A DNA stretch of 64,000 bases, taken from assembly GCA_963920525.1 (NCBI GenBank), contig OY986439.1:214819000-214882999 (forward strand), given 5' to 3'. The translations under genes were made by a program, and so were the position numbers. Of the stretch, positions 24,244 to 34,832 are shown one piece after another. The notes below the pieces were generated by a model. It saw only the letters and a list, made by a program, of their open reading frames with translations. It had not been told where the DNA came from and did not search any database. This DNA comes from Dichetophora obliterata (taxonomy: Eukaryota > Arthropoda > Insecta > Diptera > Sciomyzidae). How positions within the stretch are numbered: the first letter of the stretch is position 1; each line of letters begins with the position of its first letter.

Positions 24244-24942
24244 TTAAAAATGGCTATTTAATAAACTTTTAATTTCGAATTTAGACAAAGAAAAATCAAT
24301 ATTACAATGAGCCGGCAAAGCATTAAAATTTGATAACGCTCTATGTACAGGAGAATTTATAGCATAATTTGTTGTACAAGTTTCTAAATAAAAAATATCT
24401 GATCTTCGCAACGATCTAGATGGAACATTGAAATTAATTAATTCCAACAATGCAGGACAATCAATATTACCCGATACCAGATCATAGATAAATAATAGTG
24501 ATGAAATTGTTCGTCGACTTTGAAGAAGCTTTAAATGAAGTAAACATCGCGCCTTATATGAAGGAATATGATCCTCGAAGTGTAAAGTTCTGAGTGCAAA
24601 CCGAATGAAAGACTTTTGGACACGTTCAAGCCGTAAGATATGGATATCATAAAAAGGGCTCCATATGAAAGAAGCATATTCCAACTTTGATCGAACTATA
24701 GAAATGAAGATAGATTTCAGAGTATAGGCATCTAAAAAATCTGCACTATTTCGCCGAATGAAAGCTAACAACGCATATGCTTTTGGAATTATATAATTTA
24801 AGTGGGAAACAAAAGAAAATTTAGCATCAAAAATTATGCCAAGATCCTTAACCTCCTTAACACATGTCAATGGAGAGTAAGCTAATACATAATAGAGCCC
24901 TGCGTAGGTGCACTTAAAACCGGCTTCAAAACATTTGTTCAT
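24244..24942 (-). pseudogene. C-terminal third of a non-LTR retrotransposon ORF2 (CR1/Jockey-type)
   Basis: The 232-residue frame starts inside the region after the RT catalytic core: KDLGIIFDAKFSF (the KDLGV-FD motif after the palm), then the thumb-region RSKLEYASFIWSPF and LERVQKSFIRF blocks, and a C-terminal helix-rich tail. The YADD motif, endonuclease and ORF1 are absent, so this is a 5'-truncated copy, as usual for target-primed insertion. The stop is followed by about 90 bp of 3' UTR and the (TAAA)n tail at 24114-24153. No frameshift interrupts the remaining part, so the insertion may be fairly young. A fragment of the same family occurs at 55885-56190. Confidence 0.85.
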
Positions 24943-25160
24943 TTCACACTAAACTGCACTGTCTTGCTTGCTGCAAAGAAATCATGTGTGTGATTGCAGC
25001 GAAGACGAACAAAACACGATAGAGCAATAAAAAACAGATCATTGATATTGCTGATCTAAGATATCGTTGTCAGAGAGCTCACTGCAATCAATGCAACGAA
25101 AGATTGTTGACTGGCAATAGATGATTTATATCAGACAACGAATACGGTGCTGGCGCGAAC

Positions 25161-25879
25161 ACTAGGTAAAAATGGGTCACGCATCATTATTATACAGTGC
25201 TAGGAGGTTGCTGAATTCGAATCTGAAGTCAGAATTTTAAAAATAAAAATGGGTAATAGGGCTACCACCTATTTTTTTTTATTTTTACATATGCGATGCT
25301 GGTGTCAGGTAAGATCAGGTAAAAATGGGTCGCTGATCCGAATCCTTTTTCAGAATTAAAAAATAATGTAATTTTTTTATAATAGGGTTGCCACCTAATA
25401 TTATGTATTTTTTAAAGTTTTAAACATCATTTATCAGTGCTAGGGGGTCGCTGATATCGAATCTGAAGTCAGAATTTTACAATTCAAGATGGTAGATAGG
25501 GTTGCCACCTTAATTTTTTGCATTTTTATGAATTTGGGGCTGGCAAAAAAAATGATACACCAAAAAGGGGTCGCTGAATCCGAATCCGTGGTCAGAATTT
25601 CAAAATTATTAAATTTTGAAATAATGGGGTTGCTTTTACTTTTTAAAATAAAAATGAATTCGTAAAAATAAAAAAATGAAGGTGGCAGCCCTATCCACCA
25701 TCTTGAATTTTAAAATTCTGACTTCAGATTCGATATCAGCGACCCCCTAGCACTGATAAATGATGTTTAAAACTCTTAAAAATACATATTATTAGGTGGC
25801 AGCCCTATTATTTCAAAATTTTATAATTTTTTGAAATTCTGACAACGAATTCGGATTCAGCGACCCCTTTTTACCTAGA
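25161..25879. mobile_element. Foldback element with internal tandem repeats
   Basis: Ends are ctaggtaaaaatgggtc and gacccctttttacctag. Within each arm a unit of 100-130 bp recurs: ggggtcgctga, then cgaatc, then gtcagaattt, then agggytgccacc. In the left half units read in one orientation (near 25205, 25330, 25445, 25570), in the right half in the opposite one (25720, 25845). No coding sequence. The architecture recalls Drosophila FB elements, but the sequence is unrelated to anything I can name. Confidence 0.65.
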
Positions 25880-27280
25880 CAATCTTGAAAATCTTGAAGT
25901 TGGTGTAAAAAAATGTCTAGTTAGGCGCTGACGACCGCTGATTAAAATTATCAAAATGATCAAAATGATCCAAATGATCTATTGCCATATATTGCTTTTT
26001 ATTTCTTATTTTATTTATTTTATTGCTCATCCTACCCTTAACGATTAAATTTCATTGCTTGTGGTGTTGACGAACAAAAACACGCCATGCTTGGATTGCC
26101 GAGAGAGAAAGTGTGTATTGCTTGTCGTTGTAGGCTTTCGTTTGGTGTTAAGCAAATCAAAATCTTTAGTCTAATTAGATGACAGTCAAATGTGAGCAAT
26201 GCAATAAATCACAGTGTGTATACGTTCAAATAGATGCACCGACGCAGGGCTTTAGTACATATACAGAAGGCTTAGGCAACCAAAATTGCGTCGATGCCCA
26301 AGAGAATTGAGAGAGGATGAAGTAGTTTCATTCACTATCAAATATATCGCACGACGTTGAATTCGATCCACATGTTCCAAATAAGATCTTGAAGCCCCTG
26401 CCCAAATGTGCGAATTGTACTCCATTTTCGGTCTAATATATGAGGTGCTGAAGTAAAATATTTTTTGCACAGTTTTAAAAAACCTATGCACTTGCCCGCA
26501 TCTTTCGACACATAGAAAATATGATCATTCCAACGAAGATCAGATTGGATCGATATGCCCACAACGTCAAAAGCGGCTGATTCCACAAGATCTACACCAT
26601 TCATATTAAGGGCAGCTAAGGGGCCATCCATCGGCTTGTGGGTTAACAGGCAGCACTGGGTCTTACTGTCATTGCATTCTATTAGCAAGACCCCACTCGG
26701 AGATTTTTTGTAGATCATTAACCCATTTTCTACCGCGCTGCAAAAATTGTTGAATTTTTTGATATAAAGTATATTCCTAGAGTAATTAGGGCCCCCTGAT
26801 TCAAAAGCCGTCATGAAAAAATTTCAAAATTCATCCGTTTTTTCGTTATATCAAAAAATCAAATGTTCGATTAATCGAACGTTGGCGCTTATCGCATTTC
26901 TATTTTCGTGTTAACACAATAGAAATGGGTGAGACGCTGTCCTTTGCTGGTAAAATTTGACATAGCGTATTTGTATGGGATTTTATGGTATGGGATAAGC
27001 GAAAACGTTCGGTTAATCGAACACTAACTTTGACTCATACCTGTGTCATCCAGATGTTGCCAGGTCTTGATTTTTTTTATTGCAAAATATAGCTTTGTCT
27101 TTTGGCTAAAAGACCTCATCATTAATTTCTTTTTTTTTAACTATACATATATATTTAATATTATTTACATGAAAGGTTTATTGGCTAGATATTTTTCAAC
27201 CACACCCCCCACCCCCTTGAAATTACGGGTGGTGATGGTGGTTTTCAAATAGCCAATAATACAAAGTAATATATGATATT

Positions 27281-27871
27281 AGCTGCGTTCCATTCGCTTC
27301 AAAATAATCCAGATTATTTTTTTTACATACAAAGCAAAAACAAAAATAATAATCCTATAACAAATAGGATTATTTTTGCTATCCATATAAAATTGTGATA
27401 TAGCCTTTAAAAAATTTTAAACACAGGTGCCGCACCTGTATATTTTTATGAGGTGTCATTTAATTTTTTGAATTATTTGTTTGTTTGATACAATGACTAT
27501 TAGGTAGCCATGACAGCTACCTTTTTTCTCACGAGCTGCGACCATCGAATGTTAAACAAAAGAAAACAAAACAAACCGCGTGTGTCACACACATTGGACG
27601 CATTCAGCGGAGCCAACAATTGCACTTTAATTATTTATATAATTGCATAACATTAATAATTAAATTAAATAATTTACATTTTTTCTGACGTTTAGAGTAA
27701 AACACATTCAGAGAAAAACATCGTTCACTAAGGTATCATGACACCTAATAGTTATTGTATCATGATTGCTTGCTTGACTTTAATTTTGACTGCAACGGTA
27801 GTGCCCTCTACTGGTCGTTCCTTTGAGAAAATTTGTTATCGCGATTATATTAAGGCGAAAGGAACGCAGCT
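27281..27871. mobile_element. Nested DNA transposon, 591 bp, 3-bp target duplication
   Basis: Terminal inverted repeats AGCTGCGTTCCATTCGC and its partner (reverse complement AGCTGCGTTCCTTTCGC), flanked by ATT on both sides. A 3-bp duplication suggests a PIF/Harbinger-like element, though the termini are not diagnostic. It lies inside the piggyBac-like element and carries a further insertion. Confidence 0.65.
27487..27761. mobile_element. Innermost nested MITE, about 275 bp
   Basis: Left end GATACAATGACTATTAGGT is mirrored by right end (reverse complement) GATACAATAACTATTAGGT; similarity continues about 30 bp. Part of the interior (gacagctaccttttttctcacgag region) resembles the ACAAGGTAG MITE family. 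Confidence 0.65.
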
Positions 27872-28690
27872 ATTAACGATCTTCCTAATCTAATTTACTT
27901 TCATAGTTAAAAAAATTATTGAAAATGGACAAATTATACGTTCGATTAATCGAACATTGGTAGAAAATGGGTTAAGGAGTGTGTCATTCATATTTTGGCT
28001 CTTCCTCTCAATCTCCATAGAGCTTGGGCGTTTTTAGAACGAGTATGAATGACAAATGATACTGAGTCATGTGTCGACAACAGATGGTCGTTGATAAAAG
28101 CCAGAAACAACGTTGGCGATAGAACTGATTTCTGCGGTACTTCAGCTTTGATGGCGTGCTCCTCGCATAAAATAACGTCAACTACGACACGAATCGTCCT
28201 GTCCTTGCGAAAGCACCTTGCAAAGTTACCACCAACACAATATGCAATTAGTTTTGACACGAGCGCTTTATGACACAAGGCATTCGGTCCAATGCCTTTG
28301 AAATATCCAGAGCAACAACCTTCCTCTCTCCAAAAAAGTAAACTAATTGGTTCTATTTTTCGGTTAAGAACGCCATAAGGTCACCAGTAGAGCGGGTCAT
28401 ACAAACATATTGACGAGCACTGAGCAATTGATTGTGCACCAAATACATAGTTCATAAGGTTTAAGTTTATAATGCGCTCCATAACTTTGAAAACCTTAGA
28501 GCATATCGCTATGAAACGGTAGTTTTGCAGGGTTCGTGGCATCCCCATTTTTAGGTGCCTTCTAACAAGATGGAAATACTCCTATTCCATAGAAGATGTT
28601 GAAAAGGTTACGCAAAGGCCGAACCAGCGAAGAAGTACACATTGTAAGCACAATTGGCGGTATGCCATCTTGTGGAAAACTCAGACTTGA

Positions 28691-29144
28691 TGCGAATTAT
28701 GGCAAGTCCACAATGGTCCAGTTGACACGTTTAAGTGGCAGTAAATACAAAAAATAATTGTTAAAATTTGCTATAAAAACTGTATAAGTTGAACAGAAAT
28801 AGTCTAAAATTGCTTTTTGTGTTCTTTTCTCGACAAAGAACAGGTCAACATTTTTTGAGTTCGGGTCAAAATTGAAAAAGTTCTGCGCTCTCAGAGTGCT
28901 GAATTGTTTGGCAAGAAAAGACAACGCCATAAATATTATAAAATTATATATTTTTTTTTAAATGTGGCAACACTTTCCGATTATGACGCTCTGGAAGTTG
29001 TCAATTGGCGTTTTCGTTTATTTGATGGGAGCAGGAAACTCTTCAGAGAAAGAGCACAAAGAGAACGTTCCGAGAAGAGTATACGCTGAGTATGCTCGGA
29101 GAACTCTGAATTAATAAAAAACCAAAACAGAACATCAATTGTCA
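28691..29144. other. Non-coding stretch
   Basis: No gene is seen; overlapping short frames on both strands only. Confidence 0.4.
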
Positions 29145-29152
29145 AGGTTGTC

Positions 29153-30418
29153 TAGGGCTGCCAGGTCACGATTTCACGCGGGTTGTCCCGATTTTCAGCC
29201 TAAAAATGTGCGTCCCGCGAAGACCTTAAGCGGGACGCCAAATGCCCCGATTTTCCGAAATACAATTTAATTTTTTATTATTTTTATTACTTTTTAAAAA
29301 TATTTTCTATGTTTTTATTTCTACATCACTAAATTTGTACAGATGTTCTTCTTCACTTACAGTTTGTACGTGTCCATTTGACTTAGAAAATTGATGAACA
29401 GAATTGCTGAATTTAGTCTGAAGAGCAGCCAGAGGCAGTTCAAGTGCTGCCAATAAAACTTGAAAAACGCACTGTTTGGTGTGGTCTTATTTCCTTGGAT
29501 AATAAAATATATTTTTAAAGCTACATATCGCTTTTTTTATCCAAAGAAGTTTACTCAAAGAAATCGATTTTCAGTAAACGTATTTTTAGTTTTTTTTATT
29601 CTCAGCGTCCCAGCAAAAAAAGTGCTTCCAAAAAAAGCTAAAAAGGAAGGGAAATTCTTCTCTAGAAGTGCTTCTCGGACTTTTTCAATGGAAGATTTAT
29701 ATCAGCCCTTCAATCAAAGGATTCTGGTAGGTGTTTTTCAGGAGAACTTTAAGAAGGCATTAAACGGATTGAAATGGTTTTTGTGGTTTGGGGGTTAAAA
29801 AATCTCTGGAAAATATCCCTTTTCTCGACATTCTAGACTAGTGATTTTGGTGTTGGAAATGAAAAGTGTTTGGGTTTTGTGGGGGTTTAAAAAAATTACA
29901 CGTAAAATATCCTTTTTCCCGATTTCCAAAGCATTTTGGTGTTGTAAGTAGTAAGTTGTTGGGTTTCATTGGGGGTTCAAAAAATCCTACTGAAAAATAT
30001 CTAAAACATTATATTATAATTATATATAATTTTTGTACTTTAATTGAATTGAAATGCCATTTGAATGTCTTCCAGAAGGATTTTATAAAGAATGTTTAGA
30101 ATGTTTTCTGGAAGCAATGTCCGTAAGAATGCATGTCACATTTGCATAAAAAATTTTGCTGTGGTACTGAACTATTGAGCGACACATTTTTCTCTATCGC
30201 GAAAAGTAAATAAGATATCGTTATCGTTCACACAATTAAAATTGATCTATGACAAGTATTTCTATGAACTTAACTAAGATATTGCATTTTTTGAGTTGTG
30301 ACGTTATTGAAAAAAACGAGCGACATGCATACATCTTTTTCCCAATTTTTTTTTTCTTATGTTTCGATTTATTTTTTATGAAATCCCGATTTAAAAAAAA
30401 AAAAACCTGGCAGCCCTA
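29153..30418. mobile_element. hAT-type non-autonomous element, 1266 bp
   Basis: Terminal repeats TAGGGCTGCCAGGT and ACCTGGCAGCCCTA, flanked by AGGTTGTC (29145-29152) and AGGCTGTC (30419-30426), an 8-bp duplication with one mismatch. Subterminal sequence is rich in cccgatttt/gcgggac. Around 29775-30002 a unit of about 92 bp beginning tttgtgg-ttgggggtt repeats 2.5 times. The 112-codon frame at 29460-29798 has no recognisable domain and is not a transposase I know. Confidence 0.75.
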
Positions 30419-30607
30419 AGGCTGTCACTTAGTATTTTTTTTGTGCCATTATAACAAGTTTTATTAGCTAATATATACATAACTACTTACTTTTAACCAT
30501 TTCTGCATTAATTAATAGTATTTCACCGCTGTTTTGCTTTTCGTTGAATTGTTGCAGCTTAATTTATTTTGTTAGAATCTGTTTGACAGCAATCGCTCTG
30601 ATATTCG

Positions 30608-30647
30608 CTCTACGTGCTCGACCATTTGATTGAGAGCACGTAGAGTG
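30608..30647. repeat. Perfect short hairpin
   Basis: CTCTACGTGCTC and GAGCACGTAGAG separated by 14-16 bp. Role unknown. Confidence 0.7.
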
Positions 30648-30683
30648 CCGTCGAGAGCGCTTTCGTCGTGCTACGAGTGTATA

Positions 30684-31593
30684 CCATGGCACAATTACTG
30701 ACAAGGTAGTAGCGTAGACTGGCTTTTTTCTCACGAGCGGCGGTGGGTAGTTGTCAAAATTAGCTGTTTATGCAATTATTAGTTCTGTTTCCGTACTCAC
30801 ACTGTGTGACTTGTGAGTCGCTATTTTCTGTTTCCGTACTTTTTGTGTAAAAAATGGGAGAAGAAGAACAAGCCTAAAATCGCTCTCTCGAGCACAGAAT
30901 GTGCACAGAGAGTGCTAGAACTCAAGACTTCGAGTAAATTAAGAACAAGCATCAATAAGAAGAAGCATCAAGAAGAACAAGCAAATGTCAAATGTTTGTT
31001 TATGTTTTTCACAAATATTCACATATTGTGCTGCTAAAAATAAATTTACAAATTGCAGTTTCTTTTGATCTTCCATTTTTAACTATAAATAAATTATTTA
31101 AAGTAGTTTTATAACTTAAAACATAGCTTACAAGATTTTATAGCTTAAAAAAATTTACTTCACAAACAAAATTACGACAATTTCAATTGGCGCTATTTAC
31201 GTCTGACTCGTCTGCTGTCAGAATCAGCTGTTTTGTGCTCAAAACTTGCTAGAAGCTGTTTCCGTACTTTTGCCAATATTCTCAAATTTCATTTTTACTC
31301 TCTCATTTCGAGCTTACCAGAAGTTACACAAATCTTACACAGTGTAGAGTACGGAAACACACCTATTCAAAGAAAAGTGAAAAAATAAGCGACGACTTAG
31401 GCATAGCTAGTCAACCGCAACATACTAAAACATTTCAATCAACTTCGCGAATAAATTTAATGAATCAAAGATAAGTTACAAATAAGCACATAGCTAGTTA
31501 ACAGCAGCAAACTACAACATTCTTTAGCTGTTTTTGACAACTACCAATCGCCAAAAAACTGTCACGGCTACCTTGTCAAATAATTATACCATG
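30684..31593. mobile_element. hAT-type MITE (ACAAGGTAG family), copy 2, with nested insertion
   Basis: Ends CCATGGCACAATTACTGACA...AGGTAG and CTACCTTGTCAAATAATTATACCATG, flanked by an exact 8-bp duplication AGTGTATA (30676-30683 and 31594-31601). Internal sequence is the reverse complement of copy 1 at 12385-12709, interrupted by the element at 30786-31359. Confidence 0.8.
30786..31359. mobile_element. Nested element with TGTTTCCGTACT termini, 574 bp
   Basis: Left TGTTTCCGTACTCACACTGT and right (reverse complement) TGTTTCCGTACTCTACACTG are inverted repeats. The word ctgtttccgtac occurs twice more inside (30828, 31254). No target duplication is evident and no coding sequence is present. Its absence from copy 1 of the host MITE proves it is a separate insertion. 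Confidence 0.65.
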
Positions 31594-31601
31594 AGTGTAT
31601 A

Positions 31602-32163
31602 CAAAAACACGATAAATCTACTCCTAACGCTCGGAACAAAATGGAAAACACGAGCAGTGTTTTCGACAGTTTTTGCTCTCAAATAAACGAAAACGCCTAA
31701 TAAGAGAACATATGTTTTTTTTTTATTGATGTGCATAAAATAAAAGTGTAATAAAGCTTTAAATATTTTCAAAATTTACAAATAAAAAACCAAATTTCAG
31801 TATGGAAAATCAACACCAAAGTAAGTTTGTCATAAAGTATAATAAAATTATTTTGTATACATATGTTGTAATTTTTAAGGATAGACTAAATGTGCAGGCA
31901 TTTTTGATTTAGTTTAAAAATCGTAATTGTCTTTCGTAGAAGAAGAGTAATGATTTTGTCAGGTATTGTCAAAAATTTATATATGTGGTGGAAGGTTGAT
32001 TTGTACACTTTATGGTGCTGATTGATTTTCCTGCAGAAATTTGCAGCAACTTGATATATCGGTATATTTCAGAACCACGTAAGATAAAAAATTCAGAAAA
32101 AAGGATTTCCTCTTGAGTAGTAGTCTTTGAGTGATTAAGTATTTTGCGACAAATACCTTTAAC
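31602..32163. other. AT-rich non-coding stretch
   Basis: Nothing recognisable. Confidence 0.45.
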
Positions 32164-32422
32164 ATTAGATGGACAATTTATTATGGACGTGTATTTAGAA
32201 AAAAAACCATTAAGATTCGTTAAAAATTGACTGAGTAATGAGAGTCGCCAGTTCGAAAAACGTAGTTTTCCATAAAATGCTTTTAAAGTATAGTGCGCTA
32301 CCTGCTTTGACGCGGTTGGCTCGGAGGCTCATAAATTTTGAACCATTACGAATTCCGGTTTGCCCTTTTAATATGAGGTTCAACAGTTATAGCTATCAAA
32401 AAAAAAAAGATCGATCCAACTA
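32164..32422. repeat. Left copy of a 259-bp direct repeat
   Basis: cattagatggacaatttatt through ccaactaacca is repeated almost perfectly at 33212-33470, offset 1048 bp. The short frame inside (begins MRVASSKNVVFHK) is the same in both copies but resembles no family. Confidence 0.9.
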
Positions 32423-33211
32423 ACCAATAACCATACCGCATGGGATGGAGCCCCCAACCACCAAAACTTTCTCAAAAGTATTTTTGGTGGTTTACATGGT
32501 GGCACTCAAATTCTTTTTTATTAGTACTAACCAATACCTTTTTGTCAAGAACACTGGGACAATTACTCTTTTTTCCATTTTAACTAAACCAAATTTTTTA
32601 AAAAAATCACATTTCCAATGATTTCTTAAAATATGAGGCATGAATATTATTTAAAGTTTTTGGTCTTCTGATTACTTAAGCTTTGCTCAAATACATAAAA
32701 ATATTAAACATATAAAATTATTTAAACAAATTAAACAACAAATGCTTGAATTTGGTTAAAAATTTTACTATTTTTGTTAAATTATTGTCAAATTTTCAGG
32801 CGTCATAAATCTATAAAAAAATTAAAAAAAAAACATTGACAATGCAGTCATTTTTTATTTATCTGTCTTTAATAGATGTTTGATTTATTATTTGATTTGA
32901 TCAATTAAAGTACAGTTTTAAATAAAATCAAAAAAATTCGTAATTTGTGATGGCGTTATAAATCTACGATTTGGCCAAATAATTTCCTCTTCACTGAGGA
33001 TTCTTCTCGAGCTAGGGAAGCCTAGTTTTCGGAGTAACTTAAAAAAAATTTGTCTTCAAACATCTTTAAAAATTATGTTTTGGCCGTCTTTTTCATGTTT
33101 GGGACCAATGTGTGGCGGCGTTTGAAAAATGTTTTATTTTTACTGAAAATTTGTGTTAATTTTTTGTTGATAAAAAATCCAATATGCAATGTATGGCTTA
33201 GTTTCTGATCC
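32423..33211. other. Spacer between the 259-bp direct repeats
   Basis: AT-rich, no ORF, no recognisable primer-binding site after the left copy or purine tract before the right copy. Confidence 0.5.
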
Positions 33212-33470
33212 ATTAGATGGACAATTTATTATGGACGTGTATTTAGAAAAAAAACCATTAAGATTCGTTAAAAATTGACTGAGTAATGAGAGTCGCCAGT
33301 TCGAAAAACGTAGTTTTCCATAAAATGCTTTTAAAGTATAGTGCGCTACCTGCTTTGACGCGGTTGGCTCGGAGGCTCATAAATTTTGAACCATTACGAA
33401 TTCCGGTTTGCCCTTTTAATATGAGGTTCAACAGTTATAGCTATCAAAAAAAAAAGTTCGATCCAACTAA
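33212..33470. repeat. Right copy of a 259-bp direct repeat
   Basis: Near identical to 32164-32422; the only visible differences are near the A-run before tcgatccaac. Confidence 0.9.
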
Positions 33471-33847
33471 CCAGTCTGGACCCTTAAACACACCATCCAT
33501 GGTGTTATTTAATGACCTGCTGTTTCGAGTTTACATGTTGTTTTTGTTCGCATTCGTGTTGTTGTTTTTATGTGTTTCATTGTTGGTAATTCCTCATTGT
33601 GCTACGTATACAACCATTTGTTGTTCTTGATAGCATTTTGTTGTTATTGCTATTCTACTCTTTAAAATATTTTAAGGGGTGCACAAACATTTTCCTTTAA
33701 TTGTTTGCACTTTACTACTTTAACTAACCTTCGCATGAAAATATTTTTAAGATCATTTCTGTGGTTGTGTTTGAATTTTCTTATACGTTAACTCATTTCG
33801 ACTTCAATAGAACCCATAAACGGAAAGTTTTTATAAAAAAAGAAAAT

Positions 33848-34249
33848 TAAAGTTTTTTCCTAAATGACCTCTATGTTTATTATGTTGACTTTATATGATT
33901 TAAATACAAATTCTAAATGTTTGATAGTTTAAATCATACTTGATTTTAAATACAAATTCTAGTTGTTTGACAGTTTAAAATCGTTTATCGAGCTTAAGGT
34001 CAAAGTTAGAAACAATTAATTGTTCTAACGAATTTTTCTAAAGAAATTTTTTATCTTTGTTTTTAAATGCAGATTTTAAATTTTGTTTCTTTAGAAAAAT
34101 TCGTTAGAACAATTAATTGTTTCTAACTTTGACCTTAAGCTCGATAAACGATTTTAAACTGTCAAACAACTAGAATTTGTATTTAAAATCAAGTATGATT
34201 TAAACTATCAAACATTTAGAATTTGTATTTAAATCATATAAAGTCAACA
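33848..34249. mobile_element. Complete foldback element, about 400 bp
   Basis: Two arms of about 160 bp (33885-34042 and 34090-34249) are near-perfect inverted copies: atgttgactttatatgattt...aaattctaaatgtttgatag...gaccttaa at left, mirrored at right. The centre is a short T-rich loop. Related pieces lie at 4003-4163 and 15031-15523. Non-coding. Confidence 0.85.
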
Positions 34250-34778
34250 AAAAAGAAAATTTAAAAATAATAGATACTAATTAATTATAGACCAACGATG
34301 TGCAGAAAACTGAAACTTAAATGATGATCCAGCCAGTGTGAAGCTTAACTTAGAATGTCTTGAATGCGTTGTTAGTTTTTAACTGCTTTTTTGACTCTAT
34401 TACAGGAGATTAAAAATTTGGTTTGGTTCTTTGCCGCATTTAATTCGTTAAAAAAACCAATAGAAATAATTAAATTATATCAAAGGTTTAAAGCTTCCGT
34501 TGAAGATTATGATTTAATGATGCCGATGATACAATTTTAAAATTTAATTCTATAAATATTGCTACTCCAGCTGAGCAACTTTGTTGCTTGTCGGCACTTT
34601 AAGTGCAAATCTCGCGTGACACTTTCTGCTATATGTCTTACATATATTGAGATCCTTAAAAAAAGATTTAATGATTTGCAAACAATTCAATAACAAACAA
34701 TTAAGTTAGTACAGCAAATGCGTGCAAGTATGGCTACAAAAATCACATCTTTAAAAAAAACAAATGCTCTTATGTAGT
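34250..34778. other. AT-rich non-coding stretch
   Basis: Nothing recognisable. Confidence 0.45.
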
Positions 34779-34832
34779 CAGACCAAGACAAGCCAGACCA
34801 GGCCAGGCTAGACCAGACCAGACCAGGCACAA
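34779..34832. repeat. CCAGACCAGGC minisatellite
   Basis: Imperfect repeats of ccagacca/ccaggcca over about 50 bp. Confidence 0.75.

Larger units (their letters stand above)
26722..27971. mobile_element. Non-autonomous piggyBac-like element, 1250 bp
   Basis: The element reads TTAA-CCCATTTTCTACC at the left (TTAA 26718-26721) and GGTAGAAAATGGG-TTAA at the right (TTAA 27972-27975). A 13-bp perfect terminal inverted repeat starting with CCC and a TTAA target duplication are the piggyBac hallmark. Subterminal palindromes TTCGATTAATCGAA occur near both ends (26866, 27941) and TTCGGTTAATCGAA at 27009. No transposase remains. It splits the reverse-transcriptase remnant and itself contains two nested elements. 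Confidence 0.85.
26200..28690 (-). pseudogene. Non-LTR retrotransposon RT remnant, split by a piggyBac-like insertion
   Basis: Reading leftward from about 28690, frames with stops give a 'PQDGIPPIV' stretch, a LVRPLRNLFN-like finger block, a KVMERII block, then LVSKLIAYCV, RTIRVVVD and a QKSVLSPTLFLAFIND core (QGSVLSPTLF in active enzymes, so the invariant G is K here). After the insertion at 26718-27975 the frame resumes with KTQCCLLTHK, NDHIFYVSKDAGKC-FLK and YIRPKMEYNSHIWAGA. The order of motifs is that of Jockey/R1-type RT and thumb. The YADD motif is lost and there are several stops and shifts. It is an old, dead copy. Confidence 0.8.

Noticed and set aside
25161..25879. CRISPR-like regularly spaced repeats
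   Set aside because: The units are imperfect, over 100 bp, reverse orientation at the centre, and the genome is eukaryotic.
32164..33470. Direct repeats as LTRs of a small retroelement
   Set aside because: No TG...CA ends, no primer-binding site after the left copy, no purine tract before the right copy and no target duplication.
32238..33630. Duplicate frames starting MRVASSKNVVFHK at 32238 and 33286
   Set aside because: They fall in the 259-bp direct repeat and diverge straight after it. No family match and no start context, so conservation reflects duplication.
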